The notes: a model not told the origin generated them from the sequence alone. A DNA stretch of 64,000 bases from UBA4416 sp964543545 (GCA_964543545.1 CAZIYT010000002.1:1116001-1180000), one strand, 5' to 3'; shown: positions 28,001 to 35,954, counted from the stretch's first letter. A program made the numbers and translations.

Positions 28001-28855
28001 TCCCGTAATATTGTAAATAGGATTAGTGAGATCGGATACCCTGCAAATCCGGGAACCTACTTCCGTTCCTGACCCATCCAATACCCTTGCTAAAAAGAAA
28101 GGCTGCACATTTGGATGTCCTTTCGGGTTTTCCATCACCAGCGCATACGAGAAGCTGATCTGGTACAAGCCCGCTGTTGGCGTTGTAAAAGACCGTTGAA
28201 GCATGTTGACACCTCCGCCCGGAGGACAGGGACCGGGACCGTTAATCCTCACCGCATGCGTCGAACCGTTATTGGTTTGATTCAGGCCCGCGATCAGTGG
28301 ATCCGGTAAATTATTTGTCAGTTCATACTCGTTCGGAGAGCTGAGGGCAATCGGCGTGTAAGCCACCGAGTTGGGAGGAACAAAAGAGCACTCGGTGCCA
28401 CCATAGGTCGGCCCTCTGTAGCCGACATAGTTGGCAAGAGTCGGATCGCTCTCAAAATCCCCGTTAAAACAGGCAACACTGGTAACCTGCGCAGGAGCTG
28501 CATTATGAGAGGTGCTTGCCTGCAACTCCATTCTGCCCGGATTGTATATAGGAAGGGCTCCCGGATTTTCCTGGAAGTATTTTTTCCTGTACTCATCTCT
28601 GAGGTAAGCGTTCAGAAATTTAGGTAAATCTGCCGCCTTTATCTCATCTTTATGATCTACGTTTGCATAAAACTGCTTCAACAACCCTTCGTGGTTGGAG
28701 CTGTTGAGCTTCCTATCAACATAGTCATTAATAGTCGCTTCCTGGGATTGAATTTGCTTCCGCCATTCCTCCCTGGTGACCTTTTGGCCGGACACCGTCT
28801 GCGAGACAGACAGCATACACGCCAATGCCAAACTAAGTAAGTGTGTTTTTTTCAT
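25073..28855 (-). CDS. Secreted Cys-Cys-rich FN3-like repeat protein with type-A T9SS sorting domain (long paralogue)
   Basis: This 1260-aa protein has a signal peptide ending TVSGQ. The order of domains is the same as in the gene at 21645: helical N-terminal region, 'CFNGDFESDP' jelly-roll-like domain, CCPKFFMRDCCDMHGG patch, two CCNPC/CEFPNSPF domains. It then has six, rather than four, 'LKC...SWDPVPGATYKV...NDPACC...CFSW...CPDGS...CSCSP' repeats of about 88 residues, and the type-A T9SS domain (AVPNPASDFVDFNL to GKIIIDKK). The length difference from the paralogue corresponds to two repeats. The 5' regions share a -7 box, an upstream 24-bp box and an inverted repeat. This looks like duplication followed by repeat expansion or loss. 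Extracellular; function unknown. Confidence 0.92.
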   Translation of the reverse strand: MKKTHLLSLALACMLSVSQTVSGQKVTREEWRKQIQSQEATINDYVDRKLNSSNHEGLLKQFYANVDHKDEIKAADLPKFLNAYLRDEYRKKYFQENPGALPIYNPGRMELQASTSHNAAPAQVTSVACFNGDFESDPTLANYVGYRGPTYGGTECSFVPPNSVAYTPIALSSPNEYELTNNLPDPLIAGLNQTNNGSTHAVRINGPGPCPPGGGVNMLQRSFTTPTAGLYQISFSYALVMENPKGHPNVQPFFLARVLDGSGTEVGSRICRVSDLTNPIYNITGYMPNPTGCGSTDSLVWRDWTCASIQFQGDPAQTYSIEFFAVDCGYGGHFGYAYVDDICASECCPKFFMRDCCDMHGGQHSGGATGRQSAATAASNSLVEKILSDYNTRMALKYNFAANRAAAAIDPCCNPCAYPNDPYPVFIMDEFNTLISSTSYSISWSHDPGNTSAYAFLLPNQQTIITVKGPGNCVWTDTLKLNCCNDTIKITPFCTWDPCEFPNSPFAVRVQDQNGNTLTSAGGYLFQWFYTGGSSTGDAITATLANYPIIVKVKYPNGCEYTDTLEINCCKANTPKDLKCSQVTAGSLLSWTAVPGATYKLVITTNDPSCCRQGVGASYVFNIATTTTVIPTSFANCFSWYVISVCPDGTESQASAKMCSCSPPSCNPTTPINLKCAPVTAGSLISWDPVPGTTYKVIITANDPACCHTGLPPVTTSFMISATSTVIPTSYAGCFSFQVIAVCPDGTQSAVSVKACSCSPPPCVANTPENLKCTQIASGSQISWDPVPGATYKVVINVNDPACCPQGQPQSTITWNVASTGTIVPTTVAGCFSWYVIAICPDGSQSTASGKQCSCSPVACTPKVPTGLKCTTVSSGSQLSWNPVPGATYKLILNFNDPACCHTGIPPTGMMYNIATTSTVIPTSMGCFSWEVISVCPDGSQSASSGRICSCPPQVNCIPKTPINLKCNPLLSGSQISWDPVPGATYKVIINVNDQACCHTNQLGYSISWNVATTSTVVPTSVAGCFSWYVIAICPDGSQSPASIKVCSCSPVIVAQCQDPYNLRCAIVQNQTQLSWIGGALATGYEVELTYDDPACCRSTNLPTQQRFTVSGTTFMVPFGFWNCFSWKVRAVCPGGYSNWVNGGCNCGSVIIVNPTSRQGSSDGNGDGTSALGNDLRVEAVPNPASDFVDFNLYGAEKLQNQALEITIHDITGREVLRKTVDSEAKVRCDVNSLSSGMYIYKLISKGELFYSGKIIIDKK

Positions 28856-28882
28856 GACATTAGGTTTTAAATGTTAGACAAC

Positions 28883-28890
28883 CAAATGTA
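28883..28890 (-). promoter_or_regulatory. -7 promoter element (TACATTTG) of the long Cys-rich gene
   Basis: On the minus strand this is an exact TAnnTTTG match, 28 bp before the ATG at 28855. Spacing to the ATG and to the conserved upstream box is the same, within 1-2 bp, as in the paralogue. Confidence 0.7.
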
Positions 28891-28910
28891 TAACATTTAC
28901 CAAGTGCGCC

Positions 28911-28968
28911 GCACCCGTATAATTACCGGAATTTCAGGAATACCGTGCAATCACGTAGTATTACGTGA
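28911..28968 (-). promoter_or_regulatory. Conserved upstream activator-type region of the long Cys-rich gene
   Basis: The box 28911-28934 is identical over 24 bp to 24910-24933. An inverted repeat TCACGTA-gtat-TACGTGA (28951-28968) has perfect 7-bp arms and lies about 96-113 bp upstream of the ATG. The paralogue has the same element with one arm slightly degenerate, at the same distance. Confidence 0.65.
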
Positions 28969-29261
28969 GACAAAAACTAACGTGTTCACAATGAAGGCCT
29001 AACCCATCAGTAGAATCAGGCATGCGCAAATACTGTCATTACAACAGTGAATTACCTGCAGATGATGAGAAAAAAAATACACACAAGGCATGCAGACATC
29101 CAACAGGAATTATCTGAACCCTCACATGCCTTTTTTAGAAAAAAAATATGGCATCAGAATACTGTGAAATGAAAGATGTGTCACTTCGTTACGATGCGTC
29201 GTGACAGTCGAAAGTACGCTACATTTTTTTTCGTAGCAGGCAGGCGTCCCGCCATCATCAC
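28969..29261. other. Gene-free spacer, partly repeat DNA
   Basis: No gene is seen. AAGGCATG (29077-29084) can pair with CATGCCTT (about 29127-29134) around a long loop, possibly ending transcription from the threonine aldolase gene on the minus strand, but this is weak. A GTCAC...GTGAC element at 29180-29205 has a related copy at 60728-60753. Confidence 0.4.
29180..29205 (-). repeat. Dispersed intergenic repeat (GTCACGACGC type), copy 1
   Basis: The minus-strand sequence begins GTCACGACGCATCGTAACG and ends AAGTGAC. It matches the element at 60728-60753 at 20 of 26 positions. Both are flanked by GTCAC/GTGAC-like ends and lie just past gene ends. Confidence 0.45.
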
Positions 29262-30278
29262 TCAGATCTTATGCCTGAAAACGTCTATGGTATGATCGAG
29301 CATCTCATTGGTGAAATCGAGATGTGTTACCAGGCGAACGGTTTGTTTTCCAAAGGCTGATACTTTGATAGTATAAGGTTTTAATTTTTCTTCGAACTCA
29401 GCTGCCGTCAGGTCTGCGAGGTGAAAGATCACAATGTTGGTATCTACCGGCAGTACTTCTTTGACGTAAGGCATGGCTGCAAGTGCCGCTCCCATTTGCC
29501 GGGCGCGATCGTGGTCTTCTTTCAAACGCTCCACATGATGATCGAGCGCATACAGACCCGCTGCCGCCAGGAAGCCCGCCTGCCGCATGCCGCCGCCCAT
29601 CACTTTGCGTACGCGCCTTGCTTTTTGAATAAAGGGAGCTGTTCCCAATAAGAGCGAACCAACCGGCGCGCCCAGTCCTTTGCTGAAACACACGGAGATG
29701 GAATCGAATTGCTGCCCTACTTCCGCTGCGCTGTAACCTGCTTCTGCCATGGCATTGAAGATTCGCGCGCCATCGAGGTGCAGTGGTAATTGTTTCGCTT
29801 CACACACCGCTTTGATCTGCTTCATGCCTGCAAGGTCGTAATAACTTCCGCCGGCTTTGTTGACCGTATTTTCGAGCGATACCAGCGAGGTGCGTGCCAG
29901 CCAGTCGTGCGAGGCATTCACACAGGCCTCAATCTGCGAAGCACTCAGTCTTCCCCTGTCGCCTTCCACAAGCCGCGCCTGTACCGATGAGTTAAAGGCA
30001 ATGCCTCCGCCTTCGTAATGGTAAATATGCGAGTTGCTTTCCGCGATGAGCTCATCGCCGGGCTGTGTATGGCATTTGATGGCGATCTGGTTGGTCATCG
30101 TTCCGCTCGGGCAAAACAAGGCTGCTTCTTTGCTAAACAATTTAGCAGTCCGTTCTTCCAAAGCTACTACCGTAGGATCTTCGGTATACACATCATCCCC
30201 CACCTTAGCAGTCATCATCGCTTCCAGCATAGCGGCAGTGGGCTTTGTAACGGTATCACTTCTCAGGTCGACTGTCAT
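29262..30278 (-). CDS. ltaE: Low-specificity L-threonine aldolase
   Basis: This is a 338-aa PLP enzyme that splits L-threonine (or allo-threonine) into glycine and acetaldehyde. The N-terminus VDLRSDTVTKPTAAM and the VGDDVYTEDPTV segment are hallmarks of the family. HLDGAR (167-172) supplies the Asp169 that contacts the pyridine nitrogen. SVCFSKGLGAPVGS carries the Schiff-base lysine Lys200. The length is normal. It is a single minus-strand gene, divergent from the metalloprotease gene, and the AT-rich region 30290-30400 serves both starts. Confidence 0.93.
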   Translation of the reverse strand: MTVDLRSDTVTKPTAAMLEAMMTAKVGDDVYTEDPTVVALEERTAKLFSKEAALFCPSGTMTNQIAIKCHTQPGDELIAESNSHIYHYEGGGIAFNSSVQARLVEGDRGRLSASQIEACVNASHDWLARTSLVSLENTVNKAGGSYYDLAGMKQIKAVCEAKQLPLHLDGARIFNAMAEAGYSAAEVGQQFDSISVCFSKGLGAPVGSLLLGTAPFIQKARRVRKVMGGGMRQAGFLAAAGLYALDHHVERLKEDHDRARQMGAALAAMPYVKEVLPVDTNIVIFHLADLTAAEFEEKLKPYTIKVSAFGKQTVRLVTHLDFTNEMLDHTIDVFRHKI

Positions 30279-30404
30279 TTTTTAAGGTTTTAATGGTAAA
30301 ATTAAAAGAATCAGGGCTTTTTCACTACAAAATTAACGGTATATATTATGTCATCAAATCTATAATAAGTATTTTAGAAATCTATAAATTTTTATACTCC
30401 TTAC

Positions 30405-32489
30405 ATGAGAACATTGATTACCACAGCCTGCCTGGCACTCTGTATTTCGAAAGGCGCTTTTTCCCAACAAGAGGTGATGCGTCAAAACTGGTGCGGATCT
30501 GTTGAGGCGATGGAAAAGCACTTTTTGAATCATCCCGAGCTCAAACAACGCTTCGAAGCCTACCAGGCCCAGGCTAATACACAGCAAAACCAGCCGCAAC
30601 AACGAACGGCTGCCGCTACGTATACCATTCCTGTTGTCTTCCACGTATTGCACCAATATGGTGTTGAGAACATCAGCGATGCCCAGATCAACGACCAGAT
30701 CGCGATCTTCAACCGGGACTTCAACAGGCAAAATGCCGACACCAATGTGGTGATCACTCCTTTTAAGAACCTGATCGGCGATGTGCATTTTGCCTTTCAG
30801 CTGGCCAAAAAAGATCCTAACGGAAACTGCACCAGCGGCATCAACCGTTACTACGATGCTAACACCGCCTCCTGGACCGGGCAAGGCAGCGATTACCTGT
30901 ATACCTGGGATTCGCAAAAATACCTGAACATTTATGTGGTGAGAAGCATTGCCAGCGGTGCGGCAGGCTATGCTTACTATCCGGGAAGCCTTAGCCCCAG
31001 CGACGATATGGATGCCATCCTGATCTTATCCAATTATGTAGGAAGCATCGGTACGTCTTCGGTAGGAAAATCAAGGGCCCTGACGCACGAAGTGGGACAC
31101 TGGTTCAACTTACAGCACGTGTGGGGCAATACCAATAACCCGGGAGTGGCCTGCGGCAACGACCAGGTAAGCGATACACCGATCACCAAAGGTTTTACAA
31201 GCTGCCCGACACAGGCAAGTTCGGATGATTGTAACGCCGGCATTTATGAGAATTACCAGAACTATATGGATTACTCGTATTGCTCGGTGATGTTTACTCC
31301 CGGACAGGTGACACGTATGACCAATGCCATTAACAATGGGATCGTGGGAAGGAACAACCTGTCATCGGCTTCCAACCTGAACGCTACAGGTATTTCTCCG
31401 GTGGCGAACTGTGCGCCAAAGGCTGATTTTACGTCCAACAAACAGGTGGTATGTGTGAATCAATCAGTAAACTATAGCGACATCAGCAATATCTCCGCTC
31501 CTACTTCCTGGAGCTGGACATTTCCGGGCGGCTCGCCTTCCACGTCCAGCGTTCAGAACCCAACCGTAACGTACAGCGCTCCGGGGACGTATTCTGTATT
31601 ACTCACCGCTACCAATGCCAACGGAAGCACTTCCGAAACTAAGGTCAATTACATCACCGTGGTGAATATGCCGCAAACCGCCAGCTTACAGGAAGGCTTT
31701 GAATCCGGCGCCATTCCTAACCCGACATGGTCTGTCAGGAACATGGCTTCTTTCGGCACCAACTGGCAGCAAACATCAGCAGCCAGCGCTTCAGGTTCCA
31801 AATCGGCGAAGGTGGACCAAACCATTGAAGCGGGAACCAGCGTGGAGCTGTATTCCCCGACGTATAATTTTGCCGCCATGCCCGGTGTGGCACTCACCAT
31901 GAAATGGGCCGGCGCCGAAAGGGATACGTCTACTCACGCTTCGATGGATATCCTCAGCGTACAGTTCTCCACAAATTGCGGGGCTACCTGGACGACACGC
32001 CTCAACCGGAATGTAAAAACCGGCAGCGTGGGTGTCAGCCCCCTGAAAACGGGAGGCAATTTTGTACCGACTTCATCGCAGTTTTACCAGGACAATGTTC
32101 CTTTGGCGGGTTTGACATCAGAGCCAAACGTGATGTTCAAATTCAAATTCACCGCTGAATATGGCATGTCCAATAACTTTTACCTCGACGATATTAACCT
32201 GACCAGCGCAACGGGTATTGCCGAGCTTCCCCTAGTGTCAAATATCCGGATCTTCCCGAACCCGGCTTCAAACCTGGTGACGGTGGAGTTCGACCTGGTA
32301 GATGATAAAAACATCAGCGTGGAAATGAAAGATGTGCTGGGACGCCTTATTAAAACAGGTGAAAGCTCTTACCTGCAGGCCGGCCATCATCAGATCAGCA
32401 TGCCTCTCGGCGATGTAGCCAAAGGCATTTATTTTATTTCTGTAAACAGCAATGCACAGGTGCTCACCAAAAAACTGGTGATTGAATAA
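30405..32489 (+). CDS. Secreted M43-family zinc metalloprotease with PKD domain and type-A T9SS sorting domain
   Basis: This 694-aa protein has a signal peptide ending GAFSQQ. The peptidase domain (about 70-320) holds the extended zinc motif HEVGHWFNLQH (H228, E229, H232, H238) and the Met-turn NYMDYS (Met288), the metzincin signature of the pappalysin/cytophagalysin M43 family. A PKD domain follows (about 340-418: ADFTSNKQVVCVNQSVNYSD...). Next is a jelly-roll-like region (about 425-605), and then the type-A T9SS domain (IFPNPASNLVTVEFDL to KKLVIE). It should be secreted by T9SS as an extracellular protease, with the region before residue 70 a likely propeptide. Confidence 0.93.
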   Translation: MRTLITTACLALCISKGAFSQQEVMRQNWCGSVEAMEKHFLNHPELKQRFEAYQAQANTQQNQPQQRTAAATYTIPVVFHVLHQYGVENISDAQINDQIAIFNRDFNRQNADTNVVITPFKNLIGDVHFAFQLAKKDPNGNCTSGINRYYDANTASWTGQGSDYLYTWDSQKYLNIYVVRSIASGAAGYAYYPGSLSPSDDMDAILILSNYVGSIGTSSVGKSRALTHEVGHWFNLQHVWGNTNNPGVACGNDQVSDTPITKGFTSCPTQASSDDCNAGIYENYQNYMDYSYCSVMFTPGQVTRMTNAINNGIVGRNNLSSASNLNATGISPVANCAPKADFTSNKQVVCVNQSVNYSDISNISAPTSWSWTFPGGSPSTSSVQNPTVTYSAPGTYSVLLTATNANGSTSETKVNYITVVNMPQTASLQEGFESGAIPNPTWSVRNMASFGTNWQQTSAASASGSKSAKVDQTIEAGTSVELYSPTYNFAAMPGVALTMKWAGAERDTSTHASMDILSVQFSTNCGATWTTRLNRNVKTGSVGVSPLKTGGNFVPTSSQFYQDNVPLAGLTSEPNVMFKFKFTAEYGMSNNFYLDDINLTSATGIAELPLVSNIRIFPNPASNLVTVEFDLVDDKNISVEMKDVLGRLIKTGESSYLQAGHHQISMPLGDVAKGIYFISVNSNAQVLTKKLVIE

Positions 32490-32512
32490 ACGTAGATGTA
32501 CACGTGTAAAAA

Positions 32513-32543
32513 GAGGTTGCTGAAAAGGCAGCCTCTTTTTTTT
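32513..32543 (+). terminator. Rho-independent terminator of the M43 protease gene
   Basis: GAGGTTGC pairs with GCAGCCTC (one G-U pair) around a 7-nt loop and is followed by eight Ts. It starts 24 bp after the stop codon. Confidence 0.88.
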
Positions 32544-32885
32544 GTGTGATACTCTCATCACGGTAACAAGAGCAACATGTCACTCCTCCGGAGCTTATTT
32601 GAATTTGGAAATTACTCTTTAAACCTATTGCTCTGTTAGGATCAACACAGATAGAACAACATAGCGTACCTAGCGGCACGCTGAATTATCCGGTCGTATC
32701 ATTTCTATAAACATAATACCCCTACGGGGTATAGGGAACAGAGCATAGTTGGTAAAGCGAACTCTATTGCTTCTCCGGAACATATCCACCTATAAATTCA
32801 GTGATTTACAATTGTTCTACAGCCTCAACGGGACATTATGATCTTCTATTCCGTATCATTTGCGACAGGGAGTATCCAACATCTG
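32544..32885. repeat. Gene-free spacer containing degenerate intergenic repeats
   Basis: No coding sequence is seen in about 340 bp. It contains the perfect hairpin ATACCCC-tac-GGGGTAT (32716-32732) and shorter dyads such as CTCCGGAG (32585-32592) and TAGCGGCACGCTGA. They are spaced by AT-rich text in a layout similar to 5581-5776. It looks like a decayed block of dispersed short inverted repeats. Confidence 0.45.
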
Positions 32886-33494
32886 CTAAGCCAGTTTTCC
32901 GATAGAACGGTCGTGCCAACGCGAGAGGAACGTTAAGGCGCATACAGCACCAATAAGCGCACAGAGCATATCGGTTTGTGTATCCCACACATAACCCTGT
33001 GTTCCTAAAAAAGCATCGGCCGACTCTCCCGTCATGATCGCGACCATGGCTTCGATGAGCTCATACACGGCGCTGATCGCCAGGCACACACAGGTACTTA
33101 AAAAGAAGAGCCAGCCTCTTTTAGTCACGACCTGTTTTCTGATGAGCAACTCGCGGGTAATGATGGCCGGAACAAAGCCCTGGATAAAATGCCCTACCTT
33201 ATCGTAGTTGTTCCTGTCCTGGTGCAGAACGTCTTTGATCCAGTCGAATAAAGGCACTTCGGCATAGGTGTAGTGCCCGCCGATGTAAAGCACCCAGGCA
33301 TGCAACAAAATAAGGCCATAGGCCAGGCCCGACATCGGGAAGGTTTTGCGCGTCAGCGTCAGGATAATGAGGGCGATGATCGCCGGAAATACTTCCAGGA
33401 TCCAGGTAAAATAATCATGCGGCGCGATGCCGGAGAGGATAAGGCCGAGCAGCATCAGCGCTGCAAAGATCCTGTAGGTGGTTTCTTTTGTCAT
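32886..33494 (-). CDS. yjdF: DUF2238 (YjdF-type) inner-membrane protein
   Basis: This 202-aa protein has about six membrane helices. It shows the conserved DUF2238 core GGHYTYAEVPLFDW (about residues 72-85), RNNYDKVGHFIQGFVPAI, SAVYELIEA, and AFLGTQGYVWDTQTDM. The biochemical function of the family is unknown; E. coli YjdF is the best-known member. The start lies 6 bp after the stop of the upstream gene, so the two are co-transcribed. Family call is firm; role is not known. Confidence 0.88.
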   Translation of the reverse strand: MTKETTYRIFAALMLLGLILSGIAPHDYFTWILEVFPAIIALIILTLTRKTFPMSGLAYGLILLHAWVLYIGGHYTYAEVPLFDWIKDVLHQDRNNYDKVGHFIQGFVPAIITRELLIRKQVVTKRGWLFFLSTCVCLAISAVYELIEAMVAIMTGESADAFLGTQGYVWDTQTDMLCALIGAVCALTFLSRWHDRSIGKLA

Positions 33495-33500
33495 CGGGGC

Positions 33501-34433
33501 TTATCCTTTTTCTGCCAGGTCGTTCAATAATTCTACAAAGGCTGCGGGTGGCGTGAATTTCAGGCTTTGCTCATCGAGCTCATAAGGCAGGTCGATGAAT
33601 TTTCCCTGGTGATACCACAACAGGGAGGGACTCAATGAGCCCGGCCCTTCGCGGTACATGCCATGAAGGGTAGGAATAAGGCCATTGACTGCCTTGATGA
33701 TCTCTATGCTGTTGATCGGGTACATCAGGGCGGCATGCCGGTGCGGAACACCTACCAGGGCACCATACTCGCCAACAAGCTCAGGCCTGTTCTCCAGCTC
33801 AAACAGGATATTGGGCACAAAGAAATGATCGGCTTCGGCAAACCAGATTTTAAATTCACCGAAATCGAACGAGGAAATCTCTACCGGGTTATTTGCTTTT
33901 GTATTACGGACAGCGGCTTCAAACAAGTCCTCAAACGTTTTGTTCCATTTCTCTGCCTGCTCCGGTTTGATATTGGTAATGGTATCGGGCATATCGAAGA
34001 TAAGCATGGCATACATATCACCGGCAAAGGGCTTCCCTATGAAAAAATCTTTCGGGAGATTGTTCATATAATGCTGTGGATAGAGCCTCACGCCGATGTA
34101 GGGCTTTACTTTTTCGTAAGTACCGGCCATCTTTTCAAATTCCTTCCTGAACACCTCTCCTCTTTCCATCGCCTCGAAATGCGCGCTGATGGCCTCTTTA
34201 TAGCCTGCCGGCTCTCCCTGCCTGCATACCTGCGCCACATTGGTAAGGCCAAGCTGCTGTGCTCCGAATCCACCACCTTCTATCTTAACGGCAGAGCCTT
34301 CCAGTACAGGGCTGAGCCCTTTGCTTTGAAAATAATTTCCCAGCTCTTTTAAAAAAGCAGTGTACTCTTGTTTGGTGAAGAAGCCTGCCCACTGCGGCAC
34401 TTCTTCGTTGTTGCGGTCGGATAATGAAAGCAT
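33501..34433 (-). CDS. Hypothetical cytoplasmic protein, possibly DUF1444/YtpQ-like
   Basis: This 310-aa soluble protein has no signal peptide. The middle and C-terminal parts (VGEYGALVGVPHRHAALMYP, SIEIIKAVNGLIPTLHGMY) resemble the pattern of DUF1444 proteins such as Bacillus YtpQ, but I cannot confirm this by eye. It forms an operon with the downstream yjdF gene (6-bp gap) and the upstream small membrane protein gene (34-bp gap). Function unknown. Confidence 0.7.
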   Translation of the reverse strand: MLSLSDRNNEEVPQWAGFFTKQEYTAFLKELGNYFQSKGLSPVLEGSAVKIEGGGFGAQQLGLTNVAQVCRQGEPAGYKEAISAHFEAMERGEVFRKEFEKMAGTYEKVKPYIGVRLYPQHYMNNLPKDFFIGKPFAGDMYAMLIFDMPDTITNIKPEQAEKWNKTFEDLFEAAVRNTKANNPVEISSFDFGEFKIWFAEADHFFVPNILFELENRPELVGEYGALVGVPHRHAALMYPINSIEIIKAVNGLIPTLHGMYREGPGSLSPSLLWYHQGKFIDLPYELDEQSLKFTPPAAFVELLNDLAEKG

Positions 34434-34467
34434 CGGTTTTGATTTATAATGACAGGCAGATAGAATT

Positions 34468-34815
34468 TCAGAGCAGGCCTTTGTTGCGCATGAGTATCAG
34501 CGCGACCAGGATAATAACAGAAAAAAGCGTTCCCACAGGCAGGTACCAAAGCGTTAGTATGGAAATCATCATTCCAAGCAGCCAGGCAAAGCTTTGCCCG
34601 CTCCACAGGGCGATGATCCAGCTAAGCCAGGCTAATCCGAAAAGAATAAACAAGGGTCCCAGCTTAAACACATCCACACCAAGCTTATAGAACAGATTGG
34701 CCCAGGGACCGGGCTTTTCAGGGCCTATGTATTTTCCATTAACCAGTACAAAGATCCCGTCGATCAGCATATAAAGTCCGTTAATGCTTCCGAGTATCGT
34801 TATCAATAGTTTCAT
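34468..34815 (-). CDS. Small four-helix membrane protein, unknown
   Basis: This 115-aa protein is made almost entirely of hydrophobic segments (about 2-22, 47-66, 70-88, 92-110), separated by short polar loops such as NGKYIGPEKPGPW. It is likely an inner-membrane protein. It is the first gene of an apparent operon with the 310-aa protein and yjdF. No family is recognised. Confidence 0.7.
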   Translation of the reverse strand: MKLLITILGSINGLYMLIDGIFVLVNGKYIGPEKPGPWANLFYKLGVDVFKLGPLFILFGLAWLSWIIALWSGQSFAWLLGMMISILTLWYLPVGTLFSVIILVALILMRNKGLL

Positions 34816-34894
34816 GTGCCGTTGTTCTTTCTGCGGATTCCGTTATTTAAAAATAGGAAATTGACAGAATAATCGGTTACCAAACCGGTATTTT

Positions 34895-35500
34895 TTATCC
34901 GACGATCTTCCCTGCCGTCAGCCGGCAGCTGTCGGGGAAAGCGCTGCCATTGTCCATCCACAGCCTGAAGGCCATGTGATTGAAGAGGTCTCCGGGGCTG
35001 ATGCCGAAATCCCTGATCTCTACAGATTTTCTGAAAATTTTCGGAACGACCTCATTCACAAACCAGGAATTGTGCGTGATCAGCAGGGAGGCTTTTAAAC
35101 CGGTAGCATGCAGGGGCGATAACAAGAGCTCGTACAAGGCCTTGTCATGAGCATAAGATGCGGCGAAGGCTTCGAAGTCGTGCCGCCCTGCCGCTTCCGG
35201 CTCTATTTCCTTCACGAAGTCTTCGAGTGTAGGGATGAAACGGTTCTGGTAGTCGGGCAGAATGTGATCCTGCTCGCACAGGTCTTTCACATTCACCTCT
35301 TTGCCGTCGCTGTTGATGAGGGTATGGCCGAACACCGGAACCACCACCCGGCGAATGCCCCAGAGGGTGTGCAGGATGCGGTGGCGGTTATCGCTGCAAA
35401 GCTCTTTGGTGCTATCCATAAAATCGTGAATGGCCAGGTAGTCTTCTACCCGGCCACCGCGCTTTCGCACAGAGATCTTCGCATGAATCACGGAGTTCAT
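34895..35500 (-). CDS. DUF6915-like domain protein
   Basis: This is a 201-aa soluble protein. The N-terminal half (MNSVIHAKISVRKRGG, IHDFMDSTKELCSDNRHRIL, HTLWGIRRVVVPVFG, VKDLCEQDHILPDYQNRFIP) matches the pattern of the DUF6915 family, with conserved His, Asp and Arg residues. The C-terminal half (about 105-201) is a separate predicted helical region. It starts 3 bp after the stop of the upstream gene, so translation is probably coupled. Function unknown; the conserved histidines could bind a metal. Confidence 0.72.
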   Translation of the reverse strand: MNSVIHAKISVRKRGGRVEDYLAIHDFMDSTKELCSDNRHRILHTLWGIRRVVVPVFGHTLINSDGKEVNVKDLCEQDHILPDYQNRFIPTLEDFVKEIEPEAAGRHDFEAFAASYAHDKALYELLLSPLHATGLKASLLITHNSWFVNEVVPKIFRKSVEIRDFGISPGDLFNHMAFRLWMDNGSAFPDSCRLTAGKIVG

Positions 35501-35503
35501 TGC

Positions 35504-35932
35504 TTAAAACTGGGCAAAGACTTCTTCGTCCAGGTTAAAACTATCCGGGTCCAGGGCCTGCTCATCGGGATATTCTACAATATCATGAAACGATATACCC
35601 AGTATCTCCAGGAATGTTTTCGCCTGGCTGTTGCTGATCTTATCCGGGAAGTCGAAGTAATCCTCGTCTTCGATGGTAAGGTTGAATTCGGTGCTATAAA
35701 AGCCAGCCAGCTGTTGCTGGATCTCCTTATAATTATCCTTGTAAAAAAAGAAATCAACCGCATTGTAGGTCGCCAGTCCGCACATAGAGTTTATATCCTC
35801 CGCCAGCTTGGCTTTCTGTGCTTCTTCGAGGCTGGCATAGGTTCCTACAATGCTGCCATTGGTTTCTTCTACGGCTTCAAATGCTTCGTCGGTATAGAAG
35901 AAGCCCTTTTTGTGGATCACGAATTTTGACAT
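35504..35932 (-). CDS. Hypothetical acidic protein
   Basis: This 142-aa protein is strongly acidic, especially in the C-terminal half (IEDEDYFDFPDK, DIVEYPDEQALDPDSFNLDEE). It opens with a short beta-rich region (FVIHKKGFFYTDEAF) and an alpha segment GTYASLEEAQKAK. There is no signal peptide or membrane segment. It directly precedes the DUF6915-like gene with a 3-bp gap. The acidic, single-domain character resembles immunity or antirestriction proteins, but that is speculation. Confidence 0.68.
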   Translation of the reverse strand: MSKFVIHKKGFFYTDEAFEAVEETNGSIVGTYASLEEAQKAKLAEDINSMCGLATYNAVDFFFYKDNYKEIQQQLAGFYSTEFNLTIEDEDYFDFPDKISNSQAKTFLEILGISFHDIVEYPDEQALDPDSFNLDEEVFAQF

Positions 35933-35954
35933 AGTGTCTGTTTCAGTTCAGGAA

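Noticed and set aside
33663..34352. A 229-aa plus-strand frame opposite the 310-aa gene
   Set aside because: It is antisense, contains no recognisable domain, and the minus-strand genes are spaced as an operon.
35147..35929. A 260-aa plus-strand frame opposite the DUF6915-like and acidic genes
   Set aside because: It spans two tightly coupled minus-strand genes and has no domain; a shadow frame.
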